Positions 21,201 to 29,415 of a stretch of DNA of 64,000 bases are shown here, piece after piece. Origin of the DNA: Alkalihalobacterium chitinilyticum. GTDB lineage: Bacteria; Bacillota; Bacilli; Bacillales; Bacillaceae_F. The notes beneath the pieces are model-generated. The model saw only the letters and a list, made by a program, of their open reading frames with translations, was not told where the DNA came from and searched no databases. How positions within the stretch are numbered: the stretch's first letter is position 1; every line of letters begins with the position of its first letter. A program made the translations under genes and the position numbers. Location of the stretch: NCBI RefSeq assembly GCF_029028005.1, contig NZ_JAOTPO010000002.1:248001-312000 (forward strand), written 5' to 3'.

Positions 21201-21446
21201 GAAGAACAGTTTGATGAAACGATAGCTTTATGTGAGTCTATTCTTCTCATCGATCGTTGTTGGGAAGAAGCCTATCGATTATTAATGTATTGTTACTATC
21301 GAAAACATAACCGCTCATATGCATTGAGAATGTTTGAAAAGTGTAAAAGAAATCTAGAGGAAGAGCTTGGAGTAGAGCCGATGGAATCAACTCTTCGTAT
21401 GCTAGATATTATCAAGGAACCGGAAAGCATAGACCAAATTGTATAA
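18207..21446 (+). CDS. Large ATPase/BTAD transcriptional activator (SARP/MalT-like)
   Basis: This is a 1079-residue regulator. Residues about 20-330 form a STAND-type NTPase with P-loop GPGYGKST (46-53) and Walker B FIIVIDDLHLVE, as in MalT. The middle, about 340-800, is helical tetratricopeptide-like repeats. The C-terminus has an OmpR-type winged helix (about 825-920; KVQLFGDFQIWLGDKKV and LSKTELMSHLWGEVEEEAA) and a bacterial transcriptional activator domain to the end (ELGVEPMESTLRML). Such proteins activate catabolic genes after binding an inducer. The start is GTG 18207 or TTG 18210, behind GAGGAGG. It directly precedes the ester/transport operon. Three direct-repeat boxes nearby (21661, 30212, 33339) are its probable targets. 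Confidence 0.88.
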   Translation: MLKKRIPVVQTKFTPPILKETNIGRLHLMRKMREMEGSRVTLIHSGPGYGKSTSLATYLKHQEKRYCWYSITKDEDHIHPFIIHMIYSVQQQFGDFGQRLLDYLVTESVLNLEEEIDYLASEYVNELMKIREPFIIVIDDLHLVEASKPIKNWLLFIIQHLPKHVHLMISSRIRPTWEVFTKMIVHGDLVEITESELAFTKDEVEVLFSDFYQISIKDEEVEQIYRKTEGWIIAIQMVWQQMKFVDQIRENEWEADTNEELFRYLALEVFSKQQKNIQNFLLKTSIFEDLNPNLLEKILEINNASELLNILVQQNLFIYQVGKDQYRYHALFKDFLLQQLHKEYSLYESLHYKLAEYFEQCAEYEKAIYHYSEIKKYERAARTIQAHGLGLLANGKIDLLSSFIEHLSVSLKNQYPLIWFIEGEISRYFCHYEKALTNYNQLIQIASEEDDVVCESLGNEGKAKIFLDTIQPAKADDYLARAISLMEKSDKKEMRILHLYSLMAENLVNLGKAYEAEKWLNKCKQLDFNYEKEELESRLYLRTGRLEKARQLLEKSKEKTEILNELSRSHRETDLILSIVYSYMGEAERSKRLAEQGILRGTSRKAPFVEACGWIRMGHAVQIEKRYNPELAVHCYETALELMDQIKMSRGKSEAYLGLCLLNGKLGKYDASKNAGIMALEEPTRVKDVWLSSYVHLALGIAAFYEEKFMDAKKELLLSCDGFNKCGCRFGETASLFWLSKLSFANNEKENFLAYMNDFLQCMNHYQYEFLLTTSSLYGPKDVQEVIPMLLEAKKQNVQTDQISSILTRLGYEQLTFHPGYTVKVQLFGDFQIWLGDKKVADKMWKREKAKELFQLFLTKKGRMLSKTELMSHLWGEVEEEAANRDFKVALNALNKVLEPERKPREVPFFVIREGSMYGLNEEAAFDIDCVAFQELVLEGMEETDAFLAKDKLKRGLELYVEEFLPSRKYNDWCSEERERYSFLYLRGSEKLAQLYVAEEQFDETIALCESILLIDRCWEEAYRLLMYCYYRKHNRSYALRMFEKCKRNLEEELGVEPMESTLRMLDIIKEPESIDQIV

Positions 21447-21558
21447 TTAAACAGCAATGGGTGTAAGTGTATTAACAACATAACCGAAAAAAATGATTAT
21501 ATTTCCAGACAACACGCATAAATCAACCTTTGGGTCCGCTTCCGTTTTGAACAACATG

Positions 21559-21599
21559 AAAGAGGTGTCAATCATTATAGGATTGGTACCTCTTTTTGT
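21559..21599 (+). terminator. Terminator of the BTAD regulator gene
   Basis: A stem of 15 bp with two imperfect positions (21559-21573 with 21581-21595) is followed by TTTTTG. It separates the regulator transcript from the operon it precedes. Confidence 0.8.
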
Positions 21600-21660
21600 T
21601 GTATCTCATCATGAACCGTCTAAGTTACCCAATACCATTCATACTAGTGCTTTTTTAGTT

Positions 21661-21694
21661 TTGTAACTGGAGTGCAACTGTTTACGATTACAGT
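21661..21694 (+). promoter_or_regulatory. BTAD/SARP-type direct-repeat box and -10 element, copy 1
   Basis: TTGTAAC (21661-21667), 4 nt, GTGCAAC (21672-21678), then 10 nt and TACAGT (21689-21694) as a poor -10. There is no recognisable -35; the repeats occupy its place, as in SARP-activated promoters. The second repeat ends 52 nt before the first gene of the operon. Copies 2 and 3 have identical spacing. Confidence 0.6.
21679..21692 (-). promoter_or_regulatory. cre-like site over the operon promoter
   Basis: Read on the minus strand, TGTAATCGTAAACA matches the CcpA consensus TGWAANCGNTNWCA at all but one position. It overlaps the predicted -10, where bound CcpA would block initiation. This suggests carbon catabolite repression of the hydrolase/transport operon. 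Confidence 0.55.
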
Positions 21695-21730
21695 GTAATT
21701 AAGCAATTAAACCTAAGGAGGAGGTGGATT

Positions 21731-22603
21731 ATGAAAAACAAGAAAATTGAAGCCAATGGACTACAGTTCCACATCGTTGATTATGGGGGACAAGGTGAAG
21801 AAACTATTCTTTGTATACATGGATTAACAGCCAATGCTCGGTGCTGGGATGCTATTGCTGAACGGTTAATACATCGTTATCGTGTGTTAGCCATAGATCT
21901 GAGAGGCCGAGGTGATAGTGAAAAACCGCAATCGGGCTATTCTGTAAAACAACATGCAGAGGATATTAACAAGATTATTCAACAGTTAAATCTAGACCAA
22001 GTGATTTTAGTTGGACATTCATTAGGAGCAATGATTGGTGTTGTTTTCTCATCTATGTATCCCAAAATGGTTTCTTCACTCATTTTAATCGATGGAGGTG
22101 AAGACTTAAGACCTGAAGTTGTTGATCTACTGAAGCCTTCTATTGAACGAGTTGAAAAACAGTATGAAACATTTGCTGGCTATAAAGCGCAAGTAAGTGA
22201 GATTCCTTTCTTCAGCCCTTGGAATGATTACTTAGAACAGTATTTTTATGCTGATGTTACACATTGTGATGATGGTTCGGTTGTGTCGAAAACAAAAAAG
22301 AAAATTATTAATGAAGAACTAATCAACTTAACTAAACCGATGATTAACGATTGTCATGCTGCTATTCAAGTTCCGACATTAATATTGTGGGCGCCGAATT
22401 GTTTATTTCATCCAACGGCTTATTTAATAAGTAAAGACAATGGGATGAAACTGGCTCAAATGATAGACGGAGGAAAGTTTGTTGAAATTAGAGGAGCTAA
22501 TCACTTTTCCATTTTATTTCACGAGTATCAACAGACAGCTTCTGAAATCCTCGATTACTTACACGAAGTAAGTGTAGGAAAGTTACATGCAACTAAAATG
22601 TAA
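21731..22603 (+). CDS. Alpha/beta hydrolase (first gene of ester/uptake operon)
   Basis: A cytoplasmic serine hydrolase of 290 residues without a signal peptide. HGLTANARCWD provides the oxyanion region, VGHSLGAM the nucleophile (Ser97), and GANHFSIL the C-terminal catalytic His. The lid region (about 140-200) is variable and does not reveal the substrate. AAGGAGGAGGTGG before the ATG is a very strong ribosome site. It heads an operon with a LIV-type ABC importer, so it probably hydrolyses an imported ester or acyl compound. Haloperoxidase-like or lactonase activity is also possible. Confidence 0.88.
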   Translation: MKNKKIEANGLQFHIVDYGGQGEETILCIHGLTANARCWDAIAERLIHRYRVLAIDLRGRGDSEKPQSGYSVKQHAEDINKIIQQLNLDQVILVGHSLGAMIGVVFSSMYPKMVSSLILIDGGEDLRPEVVDLLKPSIERVEKQYETFAGYKAQVSEIPFFSPWNDYLEQYFYADVTHCDDGSVVSKTKKKIINEELINLTKPMINDCHAAIQVPTLILWAPNCLFHPTAYLISKDNGMKLAQMIDGGKFVEIRGANHFSILFHEYQQTASEILDYLHEVSVGKLHATKM

Positions 22604-22662
22604 CTACTGTCATTCATACTACAATTAAAGGAATTTAATTTATCTTTTAAGGGGGAAACAGA

Positions 22663-23904
22663 ATGGGAAAAAAGAGAATTTTTCTTAGTGTAATGAGTGT
22701 AATCCTTGGTTTATTTTTACTCACTGCTTGCGGGTCAAATGATACTAGTAGTGAACCAGAGGGAAATGTAGATCCTGAAGACATCGATACAGAAACGGAA
22801 GAAGTGGTTCGAGTAGGCGTCCTAACATCATTAACAGGAGCATTAGAGGCATACGGTGCTCAAACGGTGAAAGGATTTGAATTAGGACTCGAATATGCGA
22901 CGAATGGAACGATGGAAGTGGCAGGCAAGAAGATAGAATACATTATTGAAGATACAGAGACACAGCCAGATGTAGCGGTTCAAAAGGCAACGAGATTACT
23001 TGAAGATTACAATGTGGACTTTATTATAGGATCTTCTTCTTCAGGTGATACGTTAGCGGTGTTACCACTAGTCGAAGAATATGAAAAGATTATGATTGTA
23101 GAGCCAGCGGTTGCAGATAGTATTACAGGTGCCAACTGGAATAAACACATCTTCCGTACTGGTCGAAGCTCATCTCAAGATGCAATTGCAGGTGCTGCGG
23201 CAATTGCGGGTGAAGGCGTAAAAATTGCGACATTAGCTCAAGATAATGCTTTCGGAAGAGACGGAGTTGGAGCTTTTGCAACGACAGCCAAAGAATTAGG
23301 AGCTGATGTTGTTCATGAAGAGTATGCAGATCCAGCAGGTGTAGACTTTGCTGCTAATATCCAACGCGTCATTAATGCTGAGCCTGATTATCTGTTTGTC
23401 ATATGGGCAGGTGCCAACTCTCCTTGGGGTCAATTAGCTGATATGAGAATTCAGGATCGTGGAATTCAAATATCAACAGGAGCGCCGGATATTGCAGCTC
23501 TTCGCACAATGGATGCCGTTGTTGGTATGAAAGGGTTTACTGTTTACCACCACAGTCTGCCAAACAATGAAGTAAATGATTGGTTAGTAGAAGAACATCA
23601 GAAACGCTACAACGGTGAAATGCCAGATTTATTTACACCAGGTGGTTTCTCTGCAGCGATGGCTGTTGTTCAAGCGTTAGAAAATAGCAATGGCGAAACG
23701 GATTCAGACACATTAATCGAAACGATGCGAGGAATGACGTTTGATACCCCAAAAGGACCGATGACTTTCCGTTCAGAAGATCATCAAGCGATGCAAACGA
23801 TGTATGCTATTACGTTAGAGCGTACAGATGAATATGATTACCCTGTACCAGTCATTATTAGGGAACTTTCACCGGACGAAACAGCACCACCCATTTTAAA
23901 TTAA
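22663..23904 (+). CDS. LIV-type ABC transporter substrate-binding lipoprotein
   Basis: The 413-residue extracellular receptor belongs to the periplasmic-binding-protein type I group. The signal peptide ends in LLTACGS, so Cys is lipidated. The mature part begins with an acidic linker, then VRVGVLTSLTGALEAYGAQT, IGSSSSGDTLAVLPLVEEYE and LAQDNAFGRDG, as in LivK/UrtA/HbaE-type proteins. The ligand cannot be read from sequence; family members bind amino acids, urea, amides or aromatic and aliphatic acids. Here the flanking hydrolases and dehydrogenase favour a carboxylic acid or its oligomer. Confidence 0.9.
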   Translation: MGKKRIFLSVMSVILGLFLLTACGSNDTSSEPEGNVDPEDIDTETEEVVRVGVLTSLTGALEAYGAQTVKGFELGLEYATNGTMEVAGKKIEYIIEDTETQPDVAVQKATRLLEDYNVDFIIGSSSSGDTLAVLPLVEEYEKIMIVEPAVADSITGANWNKHIFRTGRSSSQDAIAGAAAIAGEGVKIATLAQDNAFGRDGVGAFATTAKELGADVVHEEYADPAGVDFAANIQRVINAEPDYLFVIWAGANSPWGQLADMRIQDRGIQISTGAPDIAALRTMDAVVGMKGFTVYHHSLPNNEVNDWLVEEHQKRYNGEMPDLFTPGGFSAAMAVVQALENSNGETDSDTLIETMRGMTFDTPKGPMTFRSEDHQAMQTMYAITLERTDEYDYPVPVIIRELSPDETAPPILN

Positions 23905-23918
23905 GTAAATATTCATAC

Positions 23919-23992
23919 GAAGCTGACTCAACAGCAAAGCTTCAATTTCCTGCGTGCAGTACGATAGGAATTGACTTGGGGGAGTCAGCTTC
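23919..23992 (+). repeat. Nested hairpin between binding-protein gene and livG
   Basis: Outer arms GAAGCTGACTC (23919-23929) and GAGTCAGCTTC (23982-23992) are perfectly complementary. Inside, CAATTTCCT (23943-23951) pairs with AGGAATTG (23966-23973). No T run follows. It may stabilise the 3' end of the binding-protein mRNA or attenuate transcription so that the receptor is made in excess over the permease. Confidence 0.7.
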
Positions 23993-24020
23993 ACCCATCA
24001 AAGGAGGAAGGTGAGCGCAA

Positions 24021-24785
24021 GTGGATGTTATTTTAGAAACGAAAGATTTAACGATCGCTTTTGGAGGGCATGTAGCTGTAAATGAGGTTAATATTCAAAT
24101 TGAACGAAATCAATTGAAGTCGATTATAGGACCGAATGGTGCAGGGAAAACAACGTTTTTTAATATGTTAAGCGGTCAATTAACGCCAACAAAAGGATCT
24201 GTCCATTTAAACGGTGAGGATATTACAGGGTTAACACCTACTGCACGGACTCGTTTAGGAATTGGTCGCTCCTTTCAAATTACGAATGTATTTCCGAACT
24301 TAACCTGTCATGAAAATGTTCGTCTTGCGGTTCAATCACAGGCAGGAGTCCGATATAACATGTTTAAGCATTTTAAGCACTATAAAGAAATTGATAGAAA
24401 AACGAATGAACTATTGAGTACGGTCTTACTTGAAAGTAAAGCTCAAGAATTAGCTGTTAACTTAGCGCATGGTGAAAAGAGAAAACTAGAAATTGCAATG
24501 CTTTTAGCGCTAGAATCAGAAGTTCTTTTGCTTGATGAGCCGACAGCCGGTATGTCGTTAGAAGAAGTACCCATGATTCTTGATGTTATCCGAAACATTC
24601 GTGACGAACGTAATCGAACAATCATTTTAATAGAACACAAGATGGATATGGTTTTAGATTTATCTGATAGTATTATGGTTCTTTTCCACGGTAGTCTGTT
24701 AGCAGACGGTGACCCGAAGGAAATTATGAAAAATGAACAAGTCCAATCTGCCTATTTGGGGGGGCTTCAAGATGACGCTTCTTAA
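24021..24785 (+). CDS. livG: LIV-type ABC transporter ATP-binding protein (LivG)
   Basis: One of the two ATPases of the importer, 254 residues, GTG start behind AAGGAGG. Walker A is GPNGAGKTT, and Walker B is VLLLDEPTAGMS, followed by LIEHKMD. The signature reads LAHGEKRKLEIAMLLA instead of the usual LSGGQ, a variation normal for LivG and UrtD. The LivG-specific insertion near GIGRSFQITNVFPNLTCHEN is present. It overlaps livF by 14 bp. Confidence 0.93.
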   Translation: MDVILETKDLTIAFGGHVAVNEVNIQIERNQLKSIIGPNGAGKTTFFNMLSGQLTPTKGSVHLNGEDITGLTPTARTRLGIGRSFQITNVFPNLTCHENVRLAVQSQAGVRYNMFKHFKHYKEIDRKTNELLSTVLLESKAQELAVNLAHGEKRKLEIAMLLALESEVLLLDEPTAGMSLEEVPMILDVIRNIRDERNRTIILIEHKMDMVLDLSDSIMVLFHGSLLADGDPKEIMKNEQVQSAYLGGLQDDAS

Positions 24786-25476
24786 AGTGGAACAAATTCA
24801 AACCTATATTCAACAATATCATATTTTACAAGGTGTTACTTTTGAAGTAAACGCAGGAGAAGTAACGGTTTTGCTAGGAAGAAATGGTGCTGGGAAGACA
24901 ACAACACTTCGTTCCATTATGGGGTTAAATCCGATTAAAGAAGGGACGATCACCTACAAGGATCAAGAGATTCATAGTCTGCCTACTCATAAAATTGCCA
25001 ACTTAGGAATTGGTTATGTACCTGAAGATCAAGGGATTTTTGGCACACTGACTGTCGAGGAAAATATTAAGGTTGCGATGAAAAAGAAAGATGATGAAAC
25101 ATTAGAAAGACTAGATTGGATCTTAAACTTATTTCCCGATTTAAAAAAGTTTTGGAAGAAAAACGGTGGGCACTTAAGTGGCGGTCAGAAGCAAATGCTG
25201 TCCATTGCGAGAGCTTATGTGAATGAAAACGATATGCTTCTCATTGATGAACCTAGTAAAGGGTTAGCCCCAATTATCGTCGAGAAAGTGATGGAGTCGA
25301 TCCAACAAATGAAAGAAAAGACGACAGTAGTGCTGGTTGAACAAAACTTCATGATGGCTAGTACGATTGGAGATCGTTTTTATATTATCGATGATGGACA
25401 TTCCGTACACAGTGGCGCAATGGAAGAGTTAAAACAGAATGAAGAGTTAAAGCGACAATACTTAGGGATTGCATAA
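24772..25476 (+). CDS. livF: LIV-type ABC transporter ATP-binding protein (LivF)
   Basis: The second ATPase, 234 residues. Walker A is GRNGAGKTTT, the signature is LSGGQKQML, Walker B is MLLIDEPSKGLAP, and GYVPEDQGIFGTLTVEENI is typical of LivF. I place the start at the ATG at 24772, behind a GGGGGG tract and inside the end of livG. An upstream in-frame ATG at 24733 would lie deep in livG with no ribosome site. Confidence 0.93.
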   Translation: MTLLKVEQIQTYIQQYHILQGVTFEVNAGEVTVLLGRNGAGKTTTLRSIMGLNPIKEGTITYKDQEIHSLPTHKIANLGIGYVPEDQGIFGTLTVEENIKVAMKKKDDETLERLDWILNLFPDLKKFWKKNGGHLSGGQKQMLSIARAYVNENDMLLIDEPSKGLAPIIVEKVMESIQQMKEKTTVVLVEQNFMMASTIGDRFYIIDDGHSVHSGAMEELKQNEELKRQYLGIA

Positions 25477-25558
25477 AAGTAGTTGTTTGTTCTGTAGCTT
25501 ATTGATGCAGACAGAGTCTTGTTGGTAGAAAGGAACTGATTTAAAGGAGGGACAACTG

Positions 25559-26428
25559 TTGGACTTATTAATTAGTATTACAATCAATGGATTGGCAACG
25601 GGAATGCTCATATTTTTATTAGCAGCAGGTCTAACGTTAATCTTTGGGTTAATGGATGTTTTAAACTTCGCTCACGGTGCTTTATTCCTTTGGGGAGCTT
25701 ATGCAGGTATTTGGGCGTTCACTACAACTGAGAGTTACATTGTCGGTATTATCGCAGCCATAGTTGCGGGAGCAATATTAGGTTATTTACTAGAGCGGTT
25801 TATTATCAAACCTGTCTACGGAAACCACATCCAACAAATCCTCATTACGCTCGGTGCCATGCTTGTTTTAAGTGAACTCGTAAAGGTTGTTTGGGGGCCG
25901 AATATCATACATGCGCAAAGTCCAAGTTGGCTGCAAGGTAGTTGGGAAGTAGGAAATATCTATTTAATCAAATATCGTCTTTTCATTATTCTAATTGGTC
26001 TCATCGTCTTTTTCGGTTTATTATTCTTACTAAACAAAACCAAACTTGGATTAGTTGTAAGAGCTGGTGTTATTGATAAGGAAATGGTTCAGGCATTAGG
26101 AATTAACATTCGAAAGATTTTCTTATTTGTATTTATGCTCGGTTCAGGTATGGCTGGTTTAGCAGGACTATTGTTTGGTCCGTATTCCGGTGTGATCTAT
26201 GCTGAAATTGGATTAGAGTACGGCATTCTAGCCTTTATCGTCGTCATCATCGGCGGGATGGGGAGTGTACTCGGTTCGATGACGGCAGCAGTACTAGTCG
26301 GTGTATTAGGTGCTTATGCAGCCTATTTTGTACCAGAGTTAGCTTTAGCTGTAAACTTCTTAATCATGCTGGCGATTTTAATCTTTAAGCCTTCAGGTCT
26401 CATGGGGACAAAGGAGGCGTTGAAATGA
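25559..26428 (+). CDS. livH: LIV-type ABC transporter permease (LivH)
   Basis: The 289-residue polytopic membrane protein has about eight hydrophobic segments. It begins with the family motif NGLATGMLIFLLAAGLTLIF and continues MDVLNFAHGALFLWGAYAGI; near the end come VVIIGGMGSVLGSM and IFKPSGLMG. The start is TTG, supported by AAAGGAGGG 8 nt upstream. It overlaps livM by 4 bp (ATGA). Confidence 0.93.
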   Translation: MDLLISITINGLATGMLIFLLAAGLTLIFGLMDVLNFAHGALFLWGAYAGIWAFTTTESYIVGIIAAIVAGAILGYLLERFIIKPVYGNHIQQILITLGAMLVLSELVKVVWGPNIIHAQSPSWLQGSWEVGNIYLIKYRLFIILIGLIVFFGLLFLLNKTKLGLVVRAGVIDKEMVQALGINIRKIFLFVFMLGSGMAGLAGLLFGPYSGVIYAEIGLEYGILAFIVVIIGGMGSVLGSMTAAVLVGVLGAYAAYFVPELALAVNFLIMLAILIFKPSGLMGTKEALK

Positions 26429-27444
26429 GTCGTCTAAAACAACTGTCACGATTTAAGCTGACGTTAGCTGTTTTAACTATTGGTTTATTCTTGTTTCCGT
26501 TCATTAATGATTCCAGAACCATGCTTATTATGTTAACGCAAATCTTTATTTTTGCTGCTTTTGCAATGAGTTACGATATTTTACTAGGATATTCAGGTAT
26601 TGTTTCGTTTGGTCATGCGATGTTTTTTGGAATTGGCGCCTACACAGTCGGTATTTGTTTGAAAGCATTTGGTGCAACTATCCCAGTTGTTCTATTAGCT
26701 GTTTTAATTACTGTAATTTTTACAGCTGTCGTAAGTTACTTAGTTGGTATGTTAACGCTTCGTTTAAAAGGTCACTTTTTTGCAATGCTGACATTAGCTG
26801 TCTCGAGTTTGTTCGTTGTCGTTGCTGAAAAGTGGCGGTCAGTAACGATGGGGAATGACGGGTTTACGTTTACCATTCCAGATCTTTTTAGAGATCGAGT
26901 AAGTTTTTATATTATTTGTTTGGCTTTTATGGTGCTTATTTATTTACTTCTTAGACGTTTTACAGAGTCACCGATGGGCCGTGTATTGCAAGCAATAAGA
27001 GAAAACGAACCACGTGTAGAATCGCTTGGTTATCGCGTGATGCATTATAAGATTACAGCGAACGTCGTAGCAGGTGTTGTAGCTGGGTTGGCAGGTATTT
27101 TATATGGAATGAGCTTACGCTTTGTTAACACGGCAGTATTATCTGTTGAATTAACCTTAGACGCGCTCCTTATTACAATTATTGGCGGTGTTGGTACACT
27201 ATTTGGATCAATTGTTGGAGCAGCACTCATCGAATTTGCGAAGCATGGCCTAATGGATTTAGCCAAAGTTCATTGGATTTTCGAAAGATGGATTATTTTG
27301 TTTGGGACGGTGTTTATTTTAGTTGTCATGTTCTTCCCAAAAGGCATTGTAGGCACCATTCAACATTGGTGGGCTAAATACCAGTATAAAAAAGGACTGC
27401 GAAAATCAATTCCAAAACAGTCTGGACTGGATAAGGATATTTAA
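26425..27444 (+). CDS. livM: LIV-type ABC transporter permease (LivM)
   Basis: The second permease, 339 residues. Its motifs are GYSGIVSFGHAMFFGIGAYT, MGRVLQAIRENEPRVESLGY and ITIIGGVGTLFGSIVGA, followed by a basic cytoplasmic tail (YQYKKGLRKSIPKQ). With livH, livG, livF and the lipoprotein it completes a five-part importer. Confidence 0.93.
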   Translation: MSRLKQLSRFKLTLAVLTIGLFLFPFINDSRTMLIMLTQIFIFAAFAMSYDILLGYSGIVSFGHAMFFGIGAYTVGICLKAFGATIPVVLLAVLITVIFTAVVSYLVGMLTLRLKGHFFAMLTLAVSSLFVVVAEKWRSVTMGNDGFTFTIPDLFRDRVSFYIICLAFMVLIYLLLRRFTESPMGRVLQAIRENEPRVESLGYRVMHYKITANVVAGVVAGLAGILYGMSLRFVNTAVLSVELTLDALLITIIGGVGTLFGSIVGAALIEFAKHGLMDLAKVHWIFERWIILFGTVFILVVMFFPKGIVGTIQHWWAKYQYKKGLRKSIPKQSGLDKDI

Positions 27445-27476
27445 TATGTTTGCAGGAGTAGGAGAGTGTTTGTCGA

Positions 27477-28508
27477 ATGAAAAAAGAAGTCGTCGGAATT
27501 GTAAGTACTGGAGTCTATATTCCAGATGAGTGGATGACGAGCACCGACATTGCTGAACAATCGGGGCTACCTGTAAAAGTCATTGAAGAAAAGATGGGCA
27601 TTTCAAAAAAGCCTGTCCCGGGTAGTGGTGATCACACATGCCAGATGGGGATTTATGCAGCTAGAAAAGCATTGGAAAAAGGAAATATTGACCCAAAAGA
27701 CATTGACTTAGTTATTTATATTGGTGAGGAGCACAAAGAATACCCGCTCTGGACAGCAGGTATTATGCTCCAGCGGGAAGTAGGGGCAACAAATGCTTGG
27801 GCATTTGACGTAGCATTGCGGTGTGGCACGACAATTATGGCCATGAAAGTAGCGAAGGATATGATGCTGGCAGACCCTTCTATCCAAACCGTTCTATTAG
27901 CAGGTGGTTACCGAAACGTTGATTTTATCGACTATACCAACCCTAGAACAAGGTTTATGTATAACCTGGCTGCTGGGGGAGGAGCCATCGTTTTACAAAA
28001 AGGCTATGACTCTAACAATCTACTAGATAGTCATATCATTACAGATGGATCGTTTTCAGAGGATGTCGTCGTTGTAGCAGGTGGAACAAAAACTCCAATT
28101 AGTCAAGAGGCGATTGAGGAAAGGCTCAACTATTTAGATGTGCTCGATCCAGATGGAATGAAACAACGTCTGGAAGAAAAATCGATGAAAAACTTTATCG
28201 AAGTCATTCAACGATCATTACAAAAAAGTGGCTGCGATCAAAAGGATATTAATTATCTCGGAATTTTGCACATGAAGAAATCAGCGCATGATTATGTGTT
28301 GCGTGAATTAGGCCTTACCGACGAACAATCGATTTATTTAGATGAGTTTGGTCATATTGGTCAAATCGATCAGATCCTGTCATTAGAGTTAGCCCTTGAG
28401 CAAGGGAAAATAAAAGACGGGGATGTCGTCGTCCTCGTCAGTGCAGGTATTGGCTATGCTTGGGGGGCAACTACGATCCGTTGGGGAAAAGCTAGCATGG
28501 AGGTGTAA
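27477..28508 (+). CDS. KAS III/thiolase-superfamily protein with altered catalytic triad
   Basis: The 343-residue protein has the FabH fold. Opening strand: VVGIVSTGVYIPDEWMTSTD. Nucleophile motif: DVALRCGTT with Cys116. In FabH the remaining triad residues sit in HQAN and YGNTS. Here the equivalent positions read LHMKKSAHD (His265) and DEFGHIGQIDQ (His293 in place of Asn). The Cys and first His are kept, while the conserved Asn is replaced by His. It therefore may not make acetoacetyl-ACP. An acyl-transfer, thiolytic or CoA-ester role in the catabolic operon is possible. Its neighbours are livM and a second hydrolase. Confidence 0.8.
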   Translation: MKKEVVGIVSTGVYIPDEWMTSTDIAEQSGLPVKVIEEKMGISKKPVPGSGDHTCQMGIYAARKALEKGNIDPKDIDLVIYIGEEHKEYPLWTAGIMLQREVGATNAWAFDVALRCGTTIMAMKVAKDMMLADPSIQTVLLAGGYRNVDFIDYTNPRTRFMYNLAAGGGAIVLQKGYDSNNLLDSHIITDGSFSEDVVVVAGGTKTPISQEAIEERLNYLDVLDPDGMKQRLEEKSMKNFIEVIQRSLQKSGCDQKDINYLGILHMKKSAHDYVLRELGLTDEQSIYLDEFGHIGQIDQILSLELALEQGKIKDGDVVVLVSAGIGYAWGATTIRWGKASMEV

Positions 28509-28512
28509 ACTA

Positions 28513-29403
28513 GTGGAGAACATCAAGTTACAATCGGTGAACATACCAAATGGAGAAACAATCACTTATCGTGAGAGAGCAGGCGGAGATGAGGTCATTC
28601 TTCTTATCCATGGAAATATGACTTCATCCAAACATTGGGACCTCTTACTTGAAACCCTACCACCGCAGTATAAACTGTATGCAGTCGATATGAGAGGGTT
28701 TGGTGGTTCCTCCTATCGTCAACCAATTGAATCCATTAAAGATTTCTCAGAAGACATTAAGAGTTTTATTGATGCTGTGGGTTTAAATAAGTTTTCAATT
28801 CTTGGTTGGTCTACAGGCGGCACGGTAGCGATGCGTTATGCTATTGATTATCCAGCCGATGTTCATAAGCTGGTGTTATTGTGTTCAGGCTCCACTCGGG
28901 GCTATCCGTTTATGAGTGTTGGTGAAACTGGAGAGTCTATTCGTTTAACAACGTTAGAAGAAATAAAAAAAGATTCTACAAAAACGATTCCAGTATCTCA
29001 AGCGTATGAACAACGAAATAAAGACTTTTTAAAAGCGGTATGGAATTCGTTGATTTATACCAACAACCAACCTGATGAGCAAAAATACGACGAGTATTTA
29101 GAAGATATGCTGACACAGCGAAACTTATCTGAAGTGTATCATGCATTAAATATTTTTAATATTAGTAATGTTCATAATGGAGTTGCTGAGGGATCTGGGG
29201 AAGCAAAAAAAATTACACATCCAACTCTTATTTTAGCCGGTGAAAATGACCTTGTGATTCCTCAACAAATGACAGAAGAAATAAAAGAAGACTTAAATGA
29301 TCAAGCAGAACTGATGTATTTAAAAGGTTGTGGTCATTCTCCACTCATTGATGATTTAGATCAATTACAATTAGCGATAACGAATTTTCTACAGAAACAT
29401 TAG
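28513..29403 (+). CDS. Alpha/beta hydrolase (second in operon)
   Basis: A cytoplasmic 296-residue serine hydrolase. HGNMTSSKHWD gives the oxyanion hole, LGWSTGGTVAM the nucleophile (Ser100), LAGENDLVIP the acidic residue and GCGHSPLID the catalytic His. The start is GTG at 28513, only 4 bp after the previous stop and behind GGAGGTG; longer in-frame starts lie within the preceding gene. With the 21731 gene the operon encodes two different hydrolases, as would suit stepwise cleavage of an oligomer or of two ester types. Confidence 0.88.
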   Translation: MENIKLQSVNIPNGETITYRERAGGDEVILLIHGNMTSSKHWDLLLETLPPQYKLYAVDMRGFGGSSYRQPIESIKDFSEDIKSFIDAVGLNKFSILGWSTGGTVAMRYAIDYPADVHKLVLLCSGSTRGYPFMSVGETGESIRLTTLEEIKKDSTKTIPVSQAYEQRNKDFLKAVWNSLIYTNNQPDEQKYDEYLEDMLTQRNLSEVYHALNIFNISNVHNGVAEGSGEAKKITHPTLILAGENDLVIPQQMTEEIKEDLNDQAELMYLKGCGHSPLIDDLDQLQLAITNFLQKH

Positions 29404-29415
29404 GAGGATATAATC

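Noticed and set aside
22599-22617. ATGTAACTACTGTCATTC at the end of the first hydrolase gene as a fourth BTAD box
   Set aside because: The second heptamer does not match (GTCATTC) and it lies within the operon, before a gene with its own strong ribosome site.
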